From Paucibacter sediminis (GTDB lineage Bacteria; Pseudomonadota; Gammaproteobacteria; Burkholderiales; Burkholderiaceae_C): a stretch of DNA of 64,000 nucleotides. The notes beneath the pieces are model-generated. The model worked only from the letters and a program-made list of their open reading frames with translations, was not told the origin of the DNA and did no database searches. The DNA is taken from assembly GCF_030254645.1 (NCBI RefSeq), contig NZ_CP116346.1:434001-498000 (forward strand), read 5' to 3'. A program made the translations under genes and the position numbers. Below, piece by piece: positions 55,783-64,000 of this stretch; position 1 is the first letter of the stretch; each line of letters begins with the position of its first letter.

Positions 55783-56855
55783 GACAGGCTCTCTTTCAGG
55801 GCGGCCAGCATGGCCGCATTTTCATCCGGGGTACCGATGGTGATGCGCAGGCAGTTGGCCAGCAAGGGGTGCATGGCCGAAACGTTCTTGATCAGCACGC
55901 CGCGCGCCTTCATGGCCTCGAAGGTCTTGGCCGCATCGGCCACGCGCGCCAGCACCATATTGCCCTGGCTGGGAAAGGGCTGCACGCCCGGCAGCGCCTG
56001 CAGGGCCGCCAGCACGCGCTCGCGCTCGGCGCGCAAGGCCCGCGCCTGCTCGGCATAGACCTCGGCATGCTCCAGCGCGAACAGCCCGGCCTCGGCGTTA
56101 AGCACGCTCACATTGAAGGGCGGGCGCAGCTTCTCGATCTCGTTCACCAGCGCCGCGGCGCCGATCAGGTAGCCGATGCGCACGCCGGCCAGGCCGAACT
56201 TGCTCATGGTGCGCATCACCAGCACCTTTGGACATTCGCGCAGCAGGGCCATGCCGTCGCGCTGGGCGAAGGGCTGGTAGGCCTCGTCCAGCACCACCAG
56301 GCCGGGCGCGGCGGCGATGATGCGGCGGATCGCGCCCTCGTCCCATTGGTTGCCGGTGGGGTTGTTGGGATAGGCCAGGTAGATCAGCGCCGGCCGGTGC
56401 TCGGCAATGGCGGCCAGCATCGCGGCCTCGTCGAGTTCGAAGTCGGCGTGCAGCGGCACGCCGACGAACTTCAGGCCCTGATAGCGCGCCGAGATCTCGT
56501 ACATCACGAAGCTGGGCAGGGGCGCGAGCACCACCGCGCCGGGGCGGCTCACCGCCATGCTGAGCAGGCCGATCAGCTCGTCAGAGCCATTGCCCAGCGT
56601 GATGGCGCAGCCCGCGGGCATGCCGGCATGGGCCGCCAGCGCGGCGGCCAGGTCGCGCGTGCGCTCGGCAGGGTAGCGGTTGATGGCCACCGCGCCCAGG
56701 CGCCGGCCCAGCTCGGCCTGCAAGGCCTCGGACAGGCGGTAGGGGTTCTCCATCACGTCCAGCTTCACCAGGCCGGCGGCGCTCTGCACCGGGTAGGCCT
56801 TGGTGGCGCGCAGGTCCTCGCGCAGGCAGTTCAGGGCAGTGTCGAGTTCGTCCAT
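55779..56855 (-). CDS. hisC: histidinol-phosphate aminotransferase
   Basis: PLP enzyme of 358 aa. Substrate region [17 protein letters not shown] near 33, [14 protein letters not shown] near 160, PLP lysine in [20 protein letters not shown] near 215. The ATG at 56855 lies only 5 bp after the stop of the PIN toxin gene, so hisC is downstream of the toxin-antitoxin pair in the same transcript. Confidence 0.96.
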   Translation of the reverse strand: MDELDTALNCLREDLRATKAYPVQSAAGLVKLDVMENPYRLSEALQAELGRRLGAVAINRYPAERTRDLAAALAAHAGMPAGCAITLGNGSDELIGLLSMAVSRPGAVVLAPLPSFVMYEISARYQGLKFVGVPLHADFELDEAAMLAAIAEHRPALIYLAYPNNPTGNQWDEGAIRRIIAAAPGLVVLDEAYQPFAQRDGMALLRECPKVLVMRTMSKFGLAGVRIGYLIGAAALVNEIEKLRPPFNVSVLNAEAGLFALEHAEVYAEQARALRAERERVLAALQALPGVQPFPSQGNMVLARVADAAKTFEAMKARGVLIKNVSAMHPLLANCLRITIGTPDENAAMLAALKESLS

Positions 56856-56860
56856 GGGGT

Positions 56861-57301
56861 TCAGGCCGTGAGCAGCTCGGGGCCGCATTGCAGGGGGTTG
56901 ATGACGCGCACGCTGTCGAACTGCGCCTCGTGCGGCAGCTCCAGGCTCAGCAGCCACTCGCAGCCCTGGGCCTTGGCGGCGGCCACGACCAGGGCGTCCA
57001 GATAGGCCAGGCCGAAGCGGCTTTCGATCGACCAGGCGCTTTCCACCGTCGCATGGTCCACCGCCCAGGGATGCCAGCGCTGGTAGCGGCGCACCTCGGC
57101 ACGCGCGTCGCCGTTGGGCATGGGCGGCTCGATGCGGGTGGTGACGAGGCGGTAGAAATCGTTCAACACCTGGGTCGACACACGCCCCAGGCGCTGCTGC
57201 CACAGCAGCTTGAGCCAGGCCATGACCTGCTCGCGCTTGGCCTCGTGGGCGCCGTCCTCGCTCAGGATCAGCACCGAGGTGTCCACGAATACCGGGCTCA
57301 C
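56861..57301 (-). CDS. PIN-domain toxin (VapC-like)
   Basis: Predicted ribonuclease toxin of 146 aa. PIN acidic residues are visible: VDTSVLILSED (Asp7), STQVLNDFYRLV (Asp near 48, where many PIN proteins have Glu), and FGLAYLDALVVAAAKAQGC (Asp near 100). The start overlaps the antitoxin stop by 4 bp (ATGA). It is inserted between hisD and hisC. The specific RNA target is unknown. Confidence 0.88.
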   Translation of the reverse strand: MSPVFVDTSVLILSEDGAHEAKREQVMAWLKLLWQQRLGRVSTQVLNDFYRLVTTRIEPPMPNGDARAEVRRYQRWHPWAVDHATVESAWSIESRFGLAYLDALVVAAAKAQGCEWLLSLELPHEAQFDSVRVINPLQCGPELLTA

Positions 57302-57516
57302 TTCGCGCCCCGCTTGGGATAGGCCTTGCCCGCCGAGGTCCAGCTGCGCTCGCGGTGCAGCCAGTCCTGCATGGCGCGCTCGTAGGCGTCGTCGTGCCGC
57401 ATCTTCTCGGCCAGCAGCTCACCCACCAGGCGCGACACGCTGGTATTGCGCCGCGCGGCTTCGAGCCGGGCCCATTCGGCCACGCTGTCTTCCATGGTGA
57501 CGGTGACGTTCTTCAT
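57298..57516 (-). CDS. ribbon-helix-helix antitoxin
   Basis: Protein of 72 aa. The N-terminal strand MKNVTVTMEDSVAEWAR and helices RRNTSVSRLVGELLAEKM form a CopG-like ribbon-helix-helix DNA-binding domain; the C-terminal half (AMQDWLHRERSW to AYPKRGAK) is the expected toxin-binding tail. I chose the ATG at 57516; an upstream frame to 57567 crosses the operator palindromes. Two palindromes in the 53-bp gap to hisD are the probable autoregulatory sites. Confidence 0.87.
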   Translation of the reverse strand: MKNVTVTMEDSVAEWARLEAARRNTSVSRLVGELLAEKMRHDDAYERAMQDWLHRERSWTSAGKAYPKRGAK

Positions 57517-57528
57517 GAGCGCGATGGT

Positions 57529-57558
57529 ACACGAAGTTCGTGTAGCACGAACTTCGTG
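57529..57558. promoter_or_regulatory. tandem palindromic operators of the toxin-antitoxin module
   Basis: Two perfect palindromes, ACACGAAGTTCGTGT (57529-57543) and CACGAACTTCGTG (57546-57558), are centred 16 bp apart and are inverted copies of each other. They lie directly upstream of the ribbon-helix-helix gene, as expected for cooperative autorepression. Confidence 0.8.
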
Positions 57559-57569
57559 TGATTTCATGC

Positions 57570-58883
57570 TTAGCGCTTCAATCGCATTTCAGCGGCCCGG
57601 GCATGGCCTTGCAGACCCTCGCCATAGGCCAGCTCGGCCGCGATGGGCCCAAGCTTCTGCGCCCCGGCCTCACTCACCTCGATCAGGCTCGAACGTTTTT
57701 GGAAGTCGTAGACGCCCAGCGGCGAGGAGAAGCGCGCCGTGCCCGAGGTGGGCAGCACGTGATTCGGGCCGGCGCAGTAGTCGCCCAGGCTTTCGCTGGT
57801 GTAGGCACCCAGGAAGATCGCGCCGGCGTGGCGCAGCAGCGGCTCCCAGCGATGCGGCTCGGCGCTGCTGACCTCCAAGTGTTCGGGTGCGATGCGGTTT
57901 GATAAAGAGCAGGCCTCGTCCATCGAGCGGGTCTGTATCAGCGCGCCGCGGCCTTCCAGCGAGGCGCGGATCACGGCCGCGCGCGGCATGGTCGGCAGGA
58001 GTCGTTCGATCGATGCCCTCACCTGCTCGATATAAGCCGCGTCGGGGCAGAGCAGGATGCTCTGCGCCAGCTCGTCATGCTCGGCCTGGCTGAACAGGTC
58101 CATCGCCACCCAGTCGGGCGGGGTCGTGCCGTCGGCCAGCACCAGGATCTCGCTGGGGCCGGCGATCATGTCGATACCGACCTGGCCGAACACATGCTTC
58201 TTGGCGCTGGCCACATAGGCGTTGCCGGGGCCGGTGATCTTGTCCACGCGCGGCACCGTGGCCGTGCCATAGGCCAGCGCCGCCACCGCCTGCGCGCCGC
58301 CGATGGTGAAGGCGCGGTGCACGCCGGCCACATAGGCGGCGGCCAGCACCAGCGGGTTCTTCTCGCCCCTGGGCGTGGGCACCACCATGACGATCTCGGG
58401 CACGCCCGCCACCTGGGCGGGGATGGCATTCATCAGCACGCTGCTCGGGTAGGCGGCCTTGCCGCCGGGCACATAGATGCCCACGCGATCCAGCGGGGTC
58501 ACTTTTTGCCCCAGCAGGGTGCCGTCCTCATCGCGGTAGCTCCAGCTGCGGCCACAGGCCTCCAGCTGGCGCTCGTGGTAGCTGCGCACCCGGGCGGCGG
58601 CGGCCGTCAGGGCCGCGCGCTGGGCCGGGCTGATGGCATCAAAGGCGGCCTTCAGTTCTTCGCGTGTGAGCTCCAGCGCGTTCAGGCTGTCGGCGCTCAG
58701 CTGGTCGAAGCGGGCGGTGTAGTCCAGCACCGCGGCATCGCCACGGCCACGCACATCGGCCAGGATCTCGGCCACGCGGGTCTCGATGGCGGCATCGGTC
58801 TCGGCCGACCAGTGCAGCACGCGCTGGAACTCGGCCTCGAAGTCGGCGGCCGCGGTGTTGAGTTGGCGAAGCTTGAGCGTCAT
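57570..58883 (-). CDS. hisD: histidinol dehydrogenase
   Basis: Zn/NAD-dependent enzyme of 437 aa for the last two steps of histidine synthesis. Motifs: [20 protein letters not shown] near 130, [20 protein letters not shown] near 230, [13 protein letters not shown], and the metal/catalytic region [14 protein letters not shown] near 280. It lies 5 bp downstream of hisG; the toxin-antitoxin module follows. Confidence 0.97.
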   Translation of the reverse strand: MTLKLRQLNTAAADFEAEFQRVLHWSAETDAAIETRVAEILADVRGRGDAAVLDYTARFDQLSADSLNALELTREELKAAFDAISPAQRAALTAAAARVRSYHERQLEACGRSWSYRDEDGTLLGQKVTPLDRVGIYVPGGKAAYPSSVLMNAIPAQVAGVPEIVMVVPTPRGEKNPLVLAAAYVAGVHRAFTIGGAQAVAALAYGTATVPRVDKITGPGNAYVASAKKHVFGQVGIDMIAGPSEILVLADGTTPPDWVAMDLFSQAEHDELAQSILLCPDAAYIEQVRASIERLLPTMPRAAVIRASLEGRGALIQTRSMDEACSLSNRIAPEHLEVSSAEPHRWEPLLRHAGAIFLGAYTSESLGDYCAGPNHVLPTSGTARFSSPLGVYDFQKRSSLIEVSEAGAQKLGPIAAELAYGEGLQGHARAAEMRLKR

Positions 58884-58888
58884 GATGA

Positions 58889-59527
58889 TCAGGCCGGGAT
58901 GGCGGAGGCAAAGGCGTCGATCATCTGGCGCAGCGGCTCGCGCTTGAGCTTGAGCGCCGCCTGGTTCACCACCAGGCGCGAGGAGATGTCCATGATGTGC
59001 TCGACCTCCACCAGGCGGTTCGCCTTCAGGGTGTTGCCGGTGGAGACCAGGTCGACGATGGCATCGGCCAGGCCGGTCAGCGGTGCCAGCTCCATCGAAC
59101 CATAGAGCTTGATCAGGTCCACGTGCACGCCCTTGTCGGCGAAGTGCTGGCGCGCGATCTCGGTGTACTTGGTGGCCACGCGGATGCGCGAGCCCTGCTT
59201 CACCGCGGCGGCGTAGTCGAAATCGTCACGCGTGGCCACGCTCATGCGGCAGCGCGCGATGTTCAGGTCCAGCGGCTGGTACATGCCCGCGCCGCCATGC
59301 TCGATCAGCACGTCGCGCCCGGCCACGCCGATATCGGCGCCGCCGTACTGCACATAGGTGGGCACGTCGGTGGCACGCACCAGCACCACGCGCACGTCGG
59401 GGCGGTTGGTGCTGAGGATGAGCTTGCGCGAGGTTTCCGGGTCTTCCAGCACCTCGATACCGGCCGCCTTCAGCAGCGGCAAGGTCTCTTCGAAGATGCG
59501 GCCCTTGGAGAGTGCCAGCGTGATCAT
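58889..59527 (-). CDS. hisG: ATP phosphoribosyltransferase, short form
   Basis: First enzyme of histidine synthesis, 212 aa. [20 protein letters not shown] at the N terminus and [20 protein letters not shown] (PRPP loop) near 155. The C-terminal regulatory domain of long HisG is absent, so activity should require a HisZ partner, not encoded in this window. First gene of the his operon; bolA lies 99 bp upstream, where murA often sits in relatives. Confidence 0.96.
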   Translation of the reverse strand: MITLALSKGRIFEETLPLLKAAGIEVLEDPETSRKLILSTNRPDVRVVLVRATDVPTYVQYGGADIGVAGRDVLIEHGGAGMYQPLDLNIARCRMSVATRDDFDYAAAVKQGSRIRVATKYTEIARQHFADKGVHVDLIKLYGSMELAPLTGLADAIVDLVSTGNTLKANRLVEVEHIMDISSRLVVNQAALKLKREPLRQMIDAFASAIPA

Positions 59528-59626
59528 GATGCGTCGTCCTTTGAATCTGAATTCGGTTCAGCGGACGGCAGCGGGTTCACAGACGTGGCACCAACAGCCA
59601 CCCGCCCTCAACAGCGGATGGGGTGT

Positions 59627-59896
59627 TCAGTGATGGTGATGCTGCGGCTCGGCGGCCGCAGCCGCATGCTCGGCGGGCGTGAGCGTCTTCATCGACAGCG
59701 CATGGATCTGCTCGCGCATGCGCTCGCCCAGCGCCTGGTAGACGCGCTGGTGGCGGCGCACCCGGTTCAGCCCCTCGAACTCGGTGGAGACGATGGTGGC
59801 AAAGAAATGGCGGCCATCGCCCTCGACTTGCAGCACTTGGCAGTCAAGTCCGTTGGCGATGTATTGCTGAACTTCGGCGGGGGTGGGATCGGCCAT
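59627..59896 (-). CDS. BolA/IbaG-family protein
   Basis: Small protein of 89 aa with the BolA fold. IANGLDCQVLQVEGDGRHFF, the region RVRRHQRVYQALGERM and IHALSMKTLTPAEH carry the conserved His residues used with monothiol glutaredoxins in Fe-S handling. An unusual alanine-rich tail ends in four histidines (EPQHHHH). It is linked to the upstream ABC-2 exporter genes (26-bp gap). Confidence 0.93.
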   Translation of the reverse strand: MADPTPAEVQQYIANGLDCQVLQVEGDGRHFFATIVSTEFEGLNRVRRHQRVYQALGERMREQIHALSMKTLTPAEHAAAAAEPQHHHH

Positions 59897-59922
59897 GGTG
59901 GGAGGATTCTAAGGGCCCTGGG

Positions 59923-60693
59923 TTAACCCCTGATTTTGTAGCCCCGGCGCAGCAGCTCCAGGGCAATACCTGACACCACCACAAAGCTGGTGGCCACGAT
60001 GGCCAGCGAGATCCAGGGCGAGACATCGCTGACGCCGAAAAAGCCGCGCCGGAAGCCGTCGATCATGTAGAAGAAGGGATTCAGGTGGCTGATGCCCTGC
60101 CAGAAGGCCGGCAGGCTGTGCACCGAATAGAACACGCCCGAGAGAAAGGTCATGGGCATGATGATGAAGTTCTGGAAGCCCGCCATCTGGTCGAACTTCT
60201 CGGCCCAGAGCCCGGCGATCAGGCCCAGCGCGCCCAGCATGCCCGCGCCCAGCGCCGCGAACACCAGGATCCACCAGGGTTCGGCAAAGCTGGGCGGGCC
60301 GAACCACACCGTCACCATGAACACGCCCGTGCCCACCGTCAGGCCGCGCACCACCGAGGCACCGACATAGGCCACGAACCAAGCCCAGTGCGACAGCGGC
60401 GTGACCAGGAGGAACACCAGATTGCCGGTGATCTTGCTCTGTATCAGGCTGGAGCTGCTGTTGGCAAAGCTGTTCTGCAACACGCTCATCATCACCAGGC
60501 CGGGGATCAGAAAGCTGGTGTAGCCCACCGAGCCGTAGACCTTGACATGGTTCTCCAGCACATGGCCGAAGATCAGCAGGTACAGCACGGCGGTGAGCAC
60601 CGGCGCCGCCACGGTCTGGAAGCTGACCTTCCAGAAGCGCAGGATCTCCTTGTAGAACAGCGTGCGAGCGCCTTGCAGTCGAATCGCGCTCAT
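59923..60693 (-). CDS. ABC-2 type transporter permease (YadH-like)
   Basis: Inner-membrane permease of 256 aa with about six helices. Family features: FYKEILRFWKVSFQTVAAPV near the N terminus, SFLIPGLVMMSVLQNSFANS near 75, and PMTFLSGVFYSVHSLPAFWQ near 180. The ATG at 60693 overlaps the ATPase stop by 4 bp. Substrate unknown; relatives export lipid- or polysaccharide-type compounds or drugs. Confidence 0.9.
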   Translation of the reverse strand: MSAIRLQGARTLFYKEILRFWKVSFQTVAAPVLTAVLYLLIFGHVLENHVKVYGSVGYTSFLIPGLVMMSVLQNSFANSSSSLIQSKITGNLVFLLVTPLSHWAWFVAYVGASVVRGLTVGTGVFMVTVWFGPPSFAEPWWILVFAALGAGMLGALGLIAGLWAEKFDQMAGFQNFIIMPMTFLSGVFYSVHSLPAFWQGISHLNPFFYMIDGFRRGFFGVSDVSPWISLAIVATSFVVVSGIALELLRRGYKIRG

Positions 60694-61625
60694 GCCTGAG
60701 CTCCTTGCATGATTTCCAGGAACACGTCTTCCAGATCGGCCCGGCCGATCTCCAGGTCTTCCACCGGGCAGTTCGCGGCGCGCAGGGTGGCCAGGATGGT
60801 CTCGACCTCGGCCGCGTCGTGCGCCTTGATCTGGGCGATGCGCCCGGTCACACGCGCCTGGGCAGCCAGTTGCGGCGGCAGGGCCGCGTCGGTCTTGAAG
60901 CGCAACATGGTGGAGGCGCGGCCGGCCAGCAGGTCGGAGGTGCGGTCCAGCGCCACGATGCGGCCCAGCTTGAGCATGGCGATGCGCTGGCACAGCGCCT
61001 CGGCCTCTTCCAGATAGTGGGTGGTGAGCAGCACCGTATGGCCCTCGCGGTTCAGGCGCGCGATGAACTGCCAGAGGGTCTGGCGCAGTTCCACGTCCAC
61101 GCCGGCGGTGGGCTCGTCCAGCACGATCACCGGCGGGCGGTGCACCAGGGCCTGGGCCACCAGCACGCGGCGCTTCATGCCGCCCGAGAGCTGGCGCATA
61201 TTGGCTTTTGCCTTGTCGGCCAGGCCCAGGCACTCCAGCAGTTCGGTGATCCAGGCGCCGTTGTTGCGCACGCCGAAGTAGCCGCTCTGGATCTCGAGCG
61301 CCTCGCGCACCGAGAAGAAGGGGTCGAACACCAGCTCCTGCGGCACGATGCCCAGCGACATGCGCGCCTCGGCGTAGTTGCGCACCACGTCGTGGCCATG
61401 CACCGAGACGCTGCCGCCGCTGGCCTGCGAGAGCCCGGCCAGGATGCTGATCAGGCTGGTCTTGCCGGCGCCGTTCGGGCCCAGCAGGCCGAAGAACTCG
61501 CCCTGCTGGATGTCGAAGGAGACGCTGTCCAGGGCGCGGACCTGGCCCCCTCGGTAGGTCTTGCTGACCTGGTCAAAACGGATCGCGGGAATGCCCGCGG
61601 GCAGGGCTGGGGGGCTGGCATGCAT
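60690..61625 (-). CDS. ABC transporter ATPase (YadG-like)
   Basis: ATPase of 311 aa. Walker A GLLGPNGAGKTSLISILAGL near residue 47, signature LSGGMKRRVLVAQALVHRP near 145, Walker B VIVLDEPTAGVD, H-loop LLTTHYLEEAEALC. A C-terminal domain of about 80 aa follows. It pairs with the overlapping ABC-2 permease gene. Divergent from the TetR gene 106 bp away, which may regulate it; this is inferred. Confidence 0.92.
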   Translation of the reverse strand: MHASPPALPAGIPAIRFDQVSKTYRGGQVRALDSVSFDIQQGEFFGLLGPNGAGKTSLISILAGLSQASGGSVSVHGHDVVRNYAEARMSLGIVPQELVFDPFFSVREALEIQSGYFGVRNNGAWITELLECLGLADKAKANMRQLSGGMKRRVLVAQALVHRPPVIVLDEPTAGVDVELRQTLWQFIARLNREGHTVLLTTHYLEEAEALCQRIAMLKLGRIVALDRTSDLLAGRASTMLRFKTDAALPPQLAAQARVTGRIAQIKAHDAAEVETILATLRAANCPVEDLEIGRADLEDVFLEIMQGAQA

Positions 61626-61731
61626 GGGCGGCGATTGTAGGGAGGCCGCTCTTTTCCTGCTGGGCCTTGGCCAAATCCCTGGAGAGCGCGGCTGAACTGA
61701 TGCCAGAATCGGCGCAGGAGATCACCCGCCC

Positions 61732-62388
61732 ATGGCCACCAAGAAGCCGCGCCGCACCGCGGAACGCATCCTCGAAGTCACGCTGGACCTGTTCAACCGC
61801 TTCGGTGAACCCAATGTATCCACCACGCTGATCTCGGCCGAGCTCAACATCAGCCCGGGCAATCTCTACTACCACTACCCGGCAAAGGACGAGCTCATCA
61901 ATGCGCTCTTCATGCGCTACGAGCGCGAACTGGAGGAGTTGCTGAGCGCCGCCGACAACGTGCGCAATGTGGAAGACGCCTGGCTGTTCTTCCACATGTT
62001 GATCGAGCTGATCTGGAAGCACCGCTTCCTCTACCGCGACCTCAACGACCTGCTCTCCAAGAACCGCAAGCTGGAGACGCATTTCCAGAGCGTGCTGCAG
62101 CACAAGGGTCAGGCCATGCGCACCGTGCTGGCCGGCCTGCAGCATGGCGGCGCGCTGCGCATGGATGCGCGCGAGGCCGGCCCCGCCGCCAACTCCATGG
62201 TGGTGCTGCTGAGCTACTGGCTCAGCTACGAATATGTGCGCGACCCGCGCCATGCGCTGGAACCCGAACGTGCCGGCGCGGCGCTGATGCGCGGCGCCTT
62301 CCATGTGCTGAGCCTGCTGCTGCCCTATCTGGAGCCGGCCTCACGCGAGCATCTGTTTGCACTCGCCGACTCATACCAACAATCCTGA
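61732..62388 (+). CDS. TetR-family transcriptional regulator
   Basis: Regulator of 218 aa. Helix-turn-helix at residues about 8-55: TAERILEVTLDLFNRFGEPN, then LISAELNISPGNLYYHYPAK. The C-terminal domain is mostly helical and hydrophobic. Divergent from the ABC-2 exporter genes and 12 bp upstream of the TPR-like gene, so it may control either. Relatives sometimes sense lipids; the ligand here is unknown. Confidence 0.9.
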   Translation: MATKKPRRTAERILEVTLDLFNRFGEPNVSTTLISAELNISPGNLYYHYPAKDELINALFMRYERELEELLSAADNVRNVEDAWLFFHMLIELIWKHRFLYRDLNDLLSKNRKLETHFQSVLQHKGQAMRTVLAGLQHGGALRMDAREAGPAANSMVVLLSYWLSYEYVRDPRHALEPERAGAALMRGAFHVLSLLLPYLEPASREHLFALADSYQQS

Positions 62389-62400
62389 AGGAGACGACCC

Positions 62401-63174
62401 ATGGCCAAGTGGACTGCATTTCCCTACGACAACGCCGCCTTCATCTACGACGCGGCGTCGCTGAAGAAGCATTGGGCACGCCTGCATGCCGGCGATGCCG
62501 AGCCCTGGCCCAAGGACGCGGCCGTGGTGCAGGCCTGGATCCACTTCCACGCGGGCGAGTTCCAGAAGGCCTATGAGGCCGGCATTGCTGCGGAAGGTGC
62601 CGGCATCACCGTGGCCAACAAGGCCCAGGCCATCTATGCCAACTATCTGGAGAAGAAGGAAAAGACCAAGCTCGAGATGTTCCTGGAAGTGGCCGAGCGC
62701 GCCGACATCCAGCAGGGCACCGAGCCCAAGAACCCGAATGCCTATTACTGGCAGGCCTATGCCATCGGCCGCTATGGCCAGGGCATCAGCGTGGCCAAGG
62801 CGCTGGCGCAGGGCCTGGGCAGCAAGGTCAAGAACGCGCTGGAGAAGGCCATCGAGCTGCAACCCAAGCACGCCGACGCGCACATCGCCCTCGGCGCCTT
62901 CCATGCCGAGGTGATCGACAAGGTGGGCAAGCTGCTGGGTAGGACCCAGGGCGCCGATACCGCCACCGGCCTGAAGATGTTCGAGCAGGCCCTCAAGCTC
63001 AACCCGAGCAGCGCGATTGCGATGATCGAGCGCGCCAACGGCCTCATCATGCTGGAGGGCGACAAGCGCATGAAGCAGGCCGAGGCCCTCTATGCCGACG
63101 CCGCCGCCTGCACCCCCATGGATGCGATGGAATGCCTGGATGTGGAACTGGCGCGCGAGGAACTGGAGGACTGA
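62401..63174 (+). CDS. TPR-like hypothetical protein
   Basis: Cytoplasmic protein of 257 aa with no signal peptide. Helical repeats are visible (AAVVQAWIHFHAGEFQKAYEAG; ALEKAIELQPKHADAHIALG; MFEQALKLNPSSAIAMIERA). A strong GGAG precedes the ATG, and the gene closely follows the TetR gene. A scaffold role is likely; no specific function is known to me. Confidence 0.85.
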   Translation: MAKWTAFPYDNAAFIYDAASLKKHWARLHAGDAEPWPKDAAVVQAWIHFHAGEFQKAYEAGIAAEGAGITVANKAQAIYANYLEKKEKTKLEMFLEVAERADIQQGTEPKNPNAYYWQAYAIGRYGQGISVAKALAQGLGSKVKNALEKAIELQPKHADAHIALGAFHAEVIDKVGKLLGRTQGADTATGLKMFEQALKLNPSSAIAMIERANGLIMLEGDKRMKQAEALYADAAACTPMDAMECLDVELAREELED

Positions 63175-63421
63175 GCGAGGGCCAGTCCCTAGTCTGAAGA
63201 CCTCGGACGAGGGCAGCCCCGTAGCAATTGGCCGGGCGCGGCGCTAACCTTGATCACCCTCAAGCGCTTGTAACGCCATGCGACCCCTACCCGGGGCTGC
63301 TGGCCCACAGGGCACGCACAGCTCGATCGAGCCAGGCAGCAATCCCTGAGCCCCCTCGCTCTTTGCCGGCGCCCTGAGCGGCGCTTGCGGACCCACCCTC
63401 CAGCAGTATGGGGAGCCGCAA

Positions 63422-63841
63422 ATGAAGCCCATCGTTCTCATGATCTTGCTGGCCGGCAGCGCCATGGCACAGACCGGCACAGGCAGCAGCACCAGTTCCG
63501 ACGCCGCCATCGAGGCCAGGCAACGAGTCGATTGCGCGATCAGCAAGCACGCCGGCACCCGGCCCGATGCCCCCAGGCCGCGCGGCTATATGAATACCGA
63601 AGCCACCGACTACGACAACCCGAACTACGAATACTCGCCCTGCAGCGATGCCGAGTACAGCGAGTACAAGAGCATGTTCGACCCGGCCCGCATGTTGCGC
63701 GAAGCGCCGTCGGCCGCGGGCCGCAGCAGCCCCGCCCAGGAGCGCGCCCTGGTGATCCGCGAACTGCAGCGCGCGCGCCAGGCCGGCGAACTGAATTGGG
63801 CGGACCTGGAAATGGGCCTGCCCATGAAGACGCCGCTCTGA
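63422..63841 (+). CDS. secreted hypothetical protein
   Basis: Protein of 139 aa with a signal peptide (MKPIVLMILLAGSAMA). The mature part has two cysteines (VDCAISK and SPCSDAEY), an acidic/tyrosine-rich middle (YMNTEATDYDNPNYEYSPC) and a helical C terminus (AQERALVIRELQRARQAGEL). GGGGAG lies upstream of the ATG. The 247-bp gap before it holds no gene I can support. No family recognised. Confidence 0.7.
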   Translation: MKPIVLMILLAGSAMAQTGTGSSTSSDAAIEARQRVDCAISKHAGTRPDAPRPRGYMNTEATDYDNPNYEYSPCSDAEYSEYKSMFDPARMLREAPSAAGRSSPAQERALVIRELQRARQAGELNWADLEMGLPMKTPL

Positions 63842-64000
63842 ACTGCCGCAAGCAGGCGTTTGACGCAAGCGCATTAATTCACGTTTTCACCAGACTGATC
63901 TCGCGATCCACCCCCGCAGTCACGGATGGCAATCCGCTGGCTGCGGGGCTAAGCTACGCGCCATGTGCCGGGCCTCAATGCAACGGCATCCCGTTCACTC

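Overview
This 64 kb window is chromosomal DNA from a high-GC betaproteobacterium. The gene content and order (hrcA/nadK/recN, lolB-ispE-tRNA-Gln-prs-rplY-pth, bolA next to hisG, short-form HisG, a PEP-CTERM protein, a fadE/fadB/fadA-type beta-oxidation block under a TetR regulator) point to Burkholderiales, most likely the Roseateles/Rubrivivax/Leptothrix neighbourhood. That placement is inferred from gene families and synteny and was not tested by a search. Nearly all genes look intact. I see no transposase, phage gene or CRISPR array.

Layout. 1-3446 (minus): a glutamate/aspartate ABC importer (gltI-J-K and the first codons of gltL) with a LysR regulator. 3613-8437: a PEP-CTERM protein, an Atm1-like ABC exporter, a YciA-like thioesterase, an FAD oxidoreductase and an SGNH hydrolase. 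8448-17034 (minus): a fatty-acid beta-oxidation block headed by a TetR regulator with a palindromic operator. 17040-19670: a non-coding-rich stretch with a 273-bp nested-palindrome element, an HNH endonuclease, a glycine-zipper lipoprotein with its terminator, a small TTG-start ORF, and a tRNA-Ile(CAU) gene split by a group I intron. 19667-32888: hrcA, nadK, recN, rapZ, mutY, mutM, a TPR protein, lolB, ispE, tRNA-Gln, prs, rplY and pth. 32935-49456: a cobalamin riboswitch followed by a long chain of mostly 4-bp-overlapping B12 uptake and late-assembly genes, interrupted by a response-regulator/histidine-kinase pair. 49453-61625 (minus): ankyrin protein, metallo-hydrolase, ferredoxin, coaD, rsmD, the his genes (with a toxin-antitoxin pair inside), bolA and an ABC-2 exporter. 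61732-64000: TetR, a TPR-like protein and a secreted hypothetical protein.

How it works together. The B12 block imports corrinoids (BtuB, BtuF, BtuC, BtuD), adenosylates them (CobO), amidates and attaches the aminopropanol arm (CobB, CobQ, CobD, CobC), and builds the lower loop (CobU, CobT, CobS and a phosphatase). No corrin-ring genes are present here, so the locus alone supports uptake, salvage and late synthesis. The his operon carries hisG, D, C, B, H, A and F but not hisI or hisE. A PIN/ribbon-helix-helix toxin-antitoxin module with two tandem palindromic operators sits between hisD and hisC.

The most notable observations are the group I intron in tRNA-Ile(CAU); the 273-bp element with 35-bp terminal inverted repeats and nested internal hairpins; a 14-bp motif (GCAAGACCTGRCCC) found six times inside coding sequences, five of them in the B12 cluster; the toxin-antitoxin pair inside the his operon; and the HD-GYP two-component pair inside the B12 cluster.
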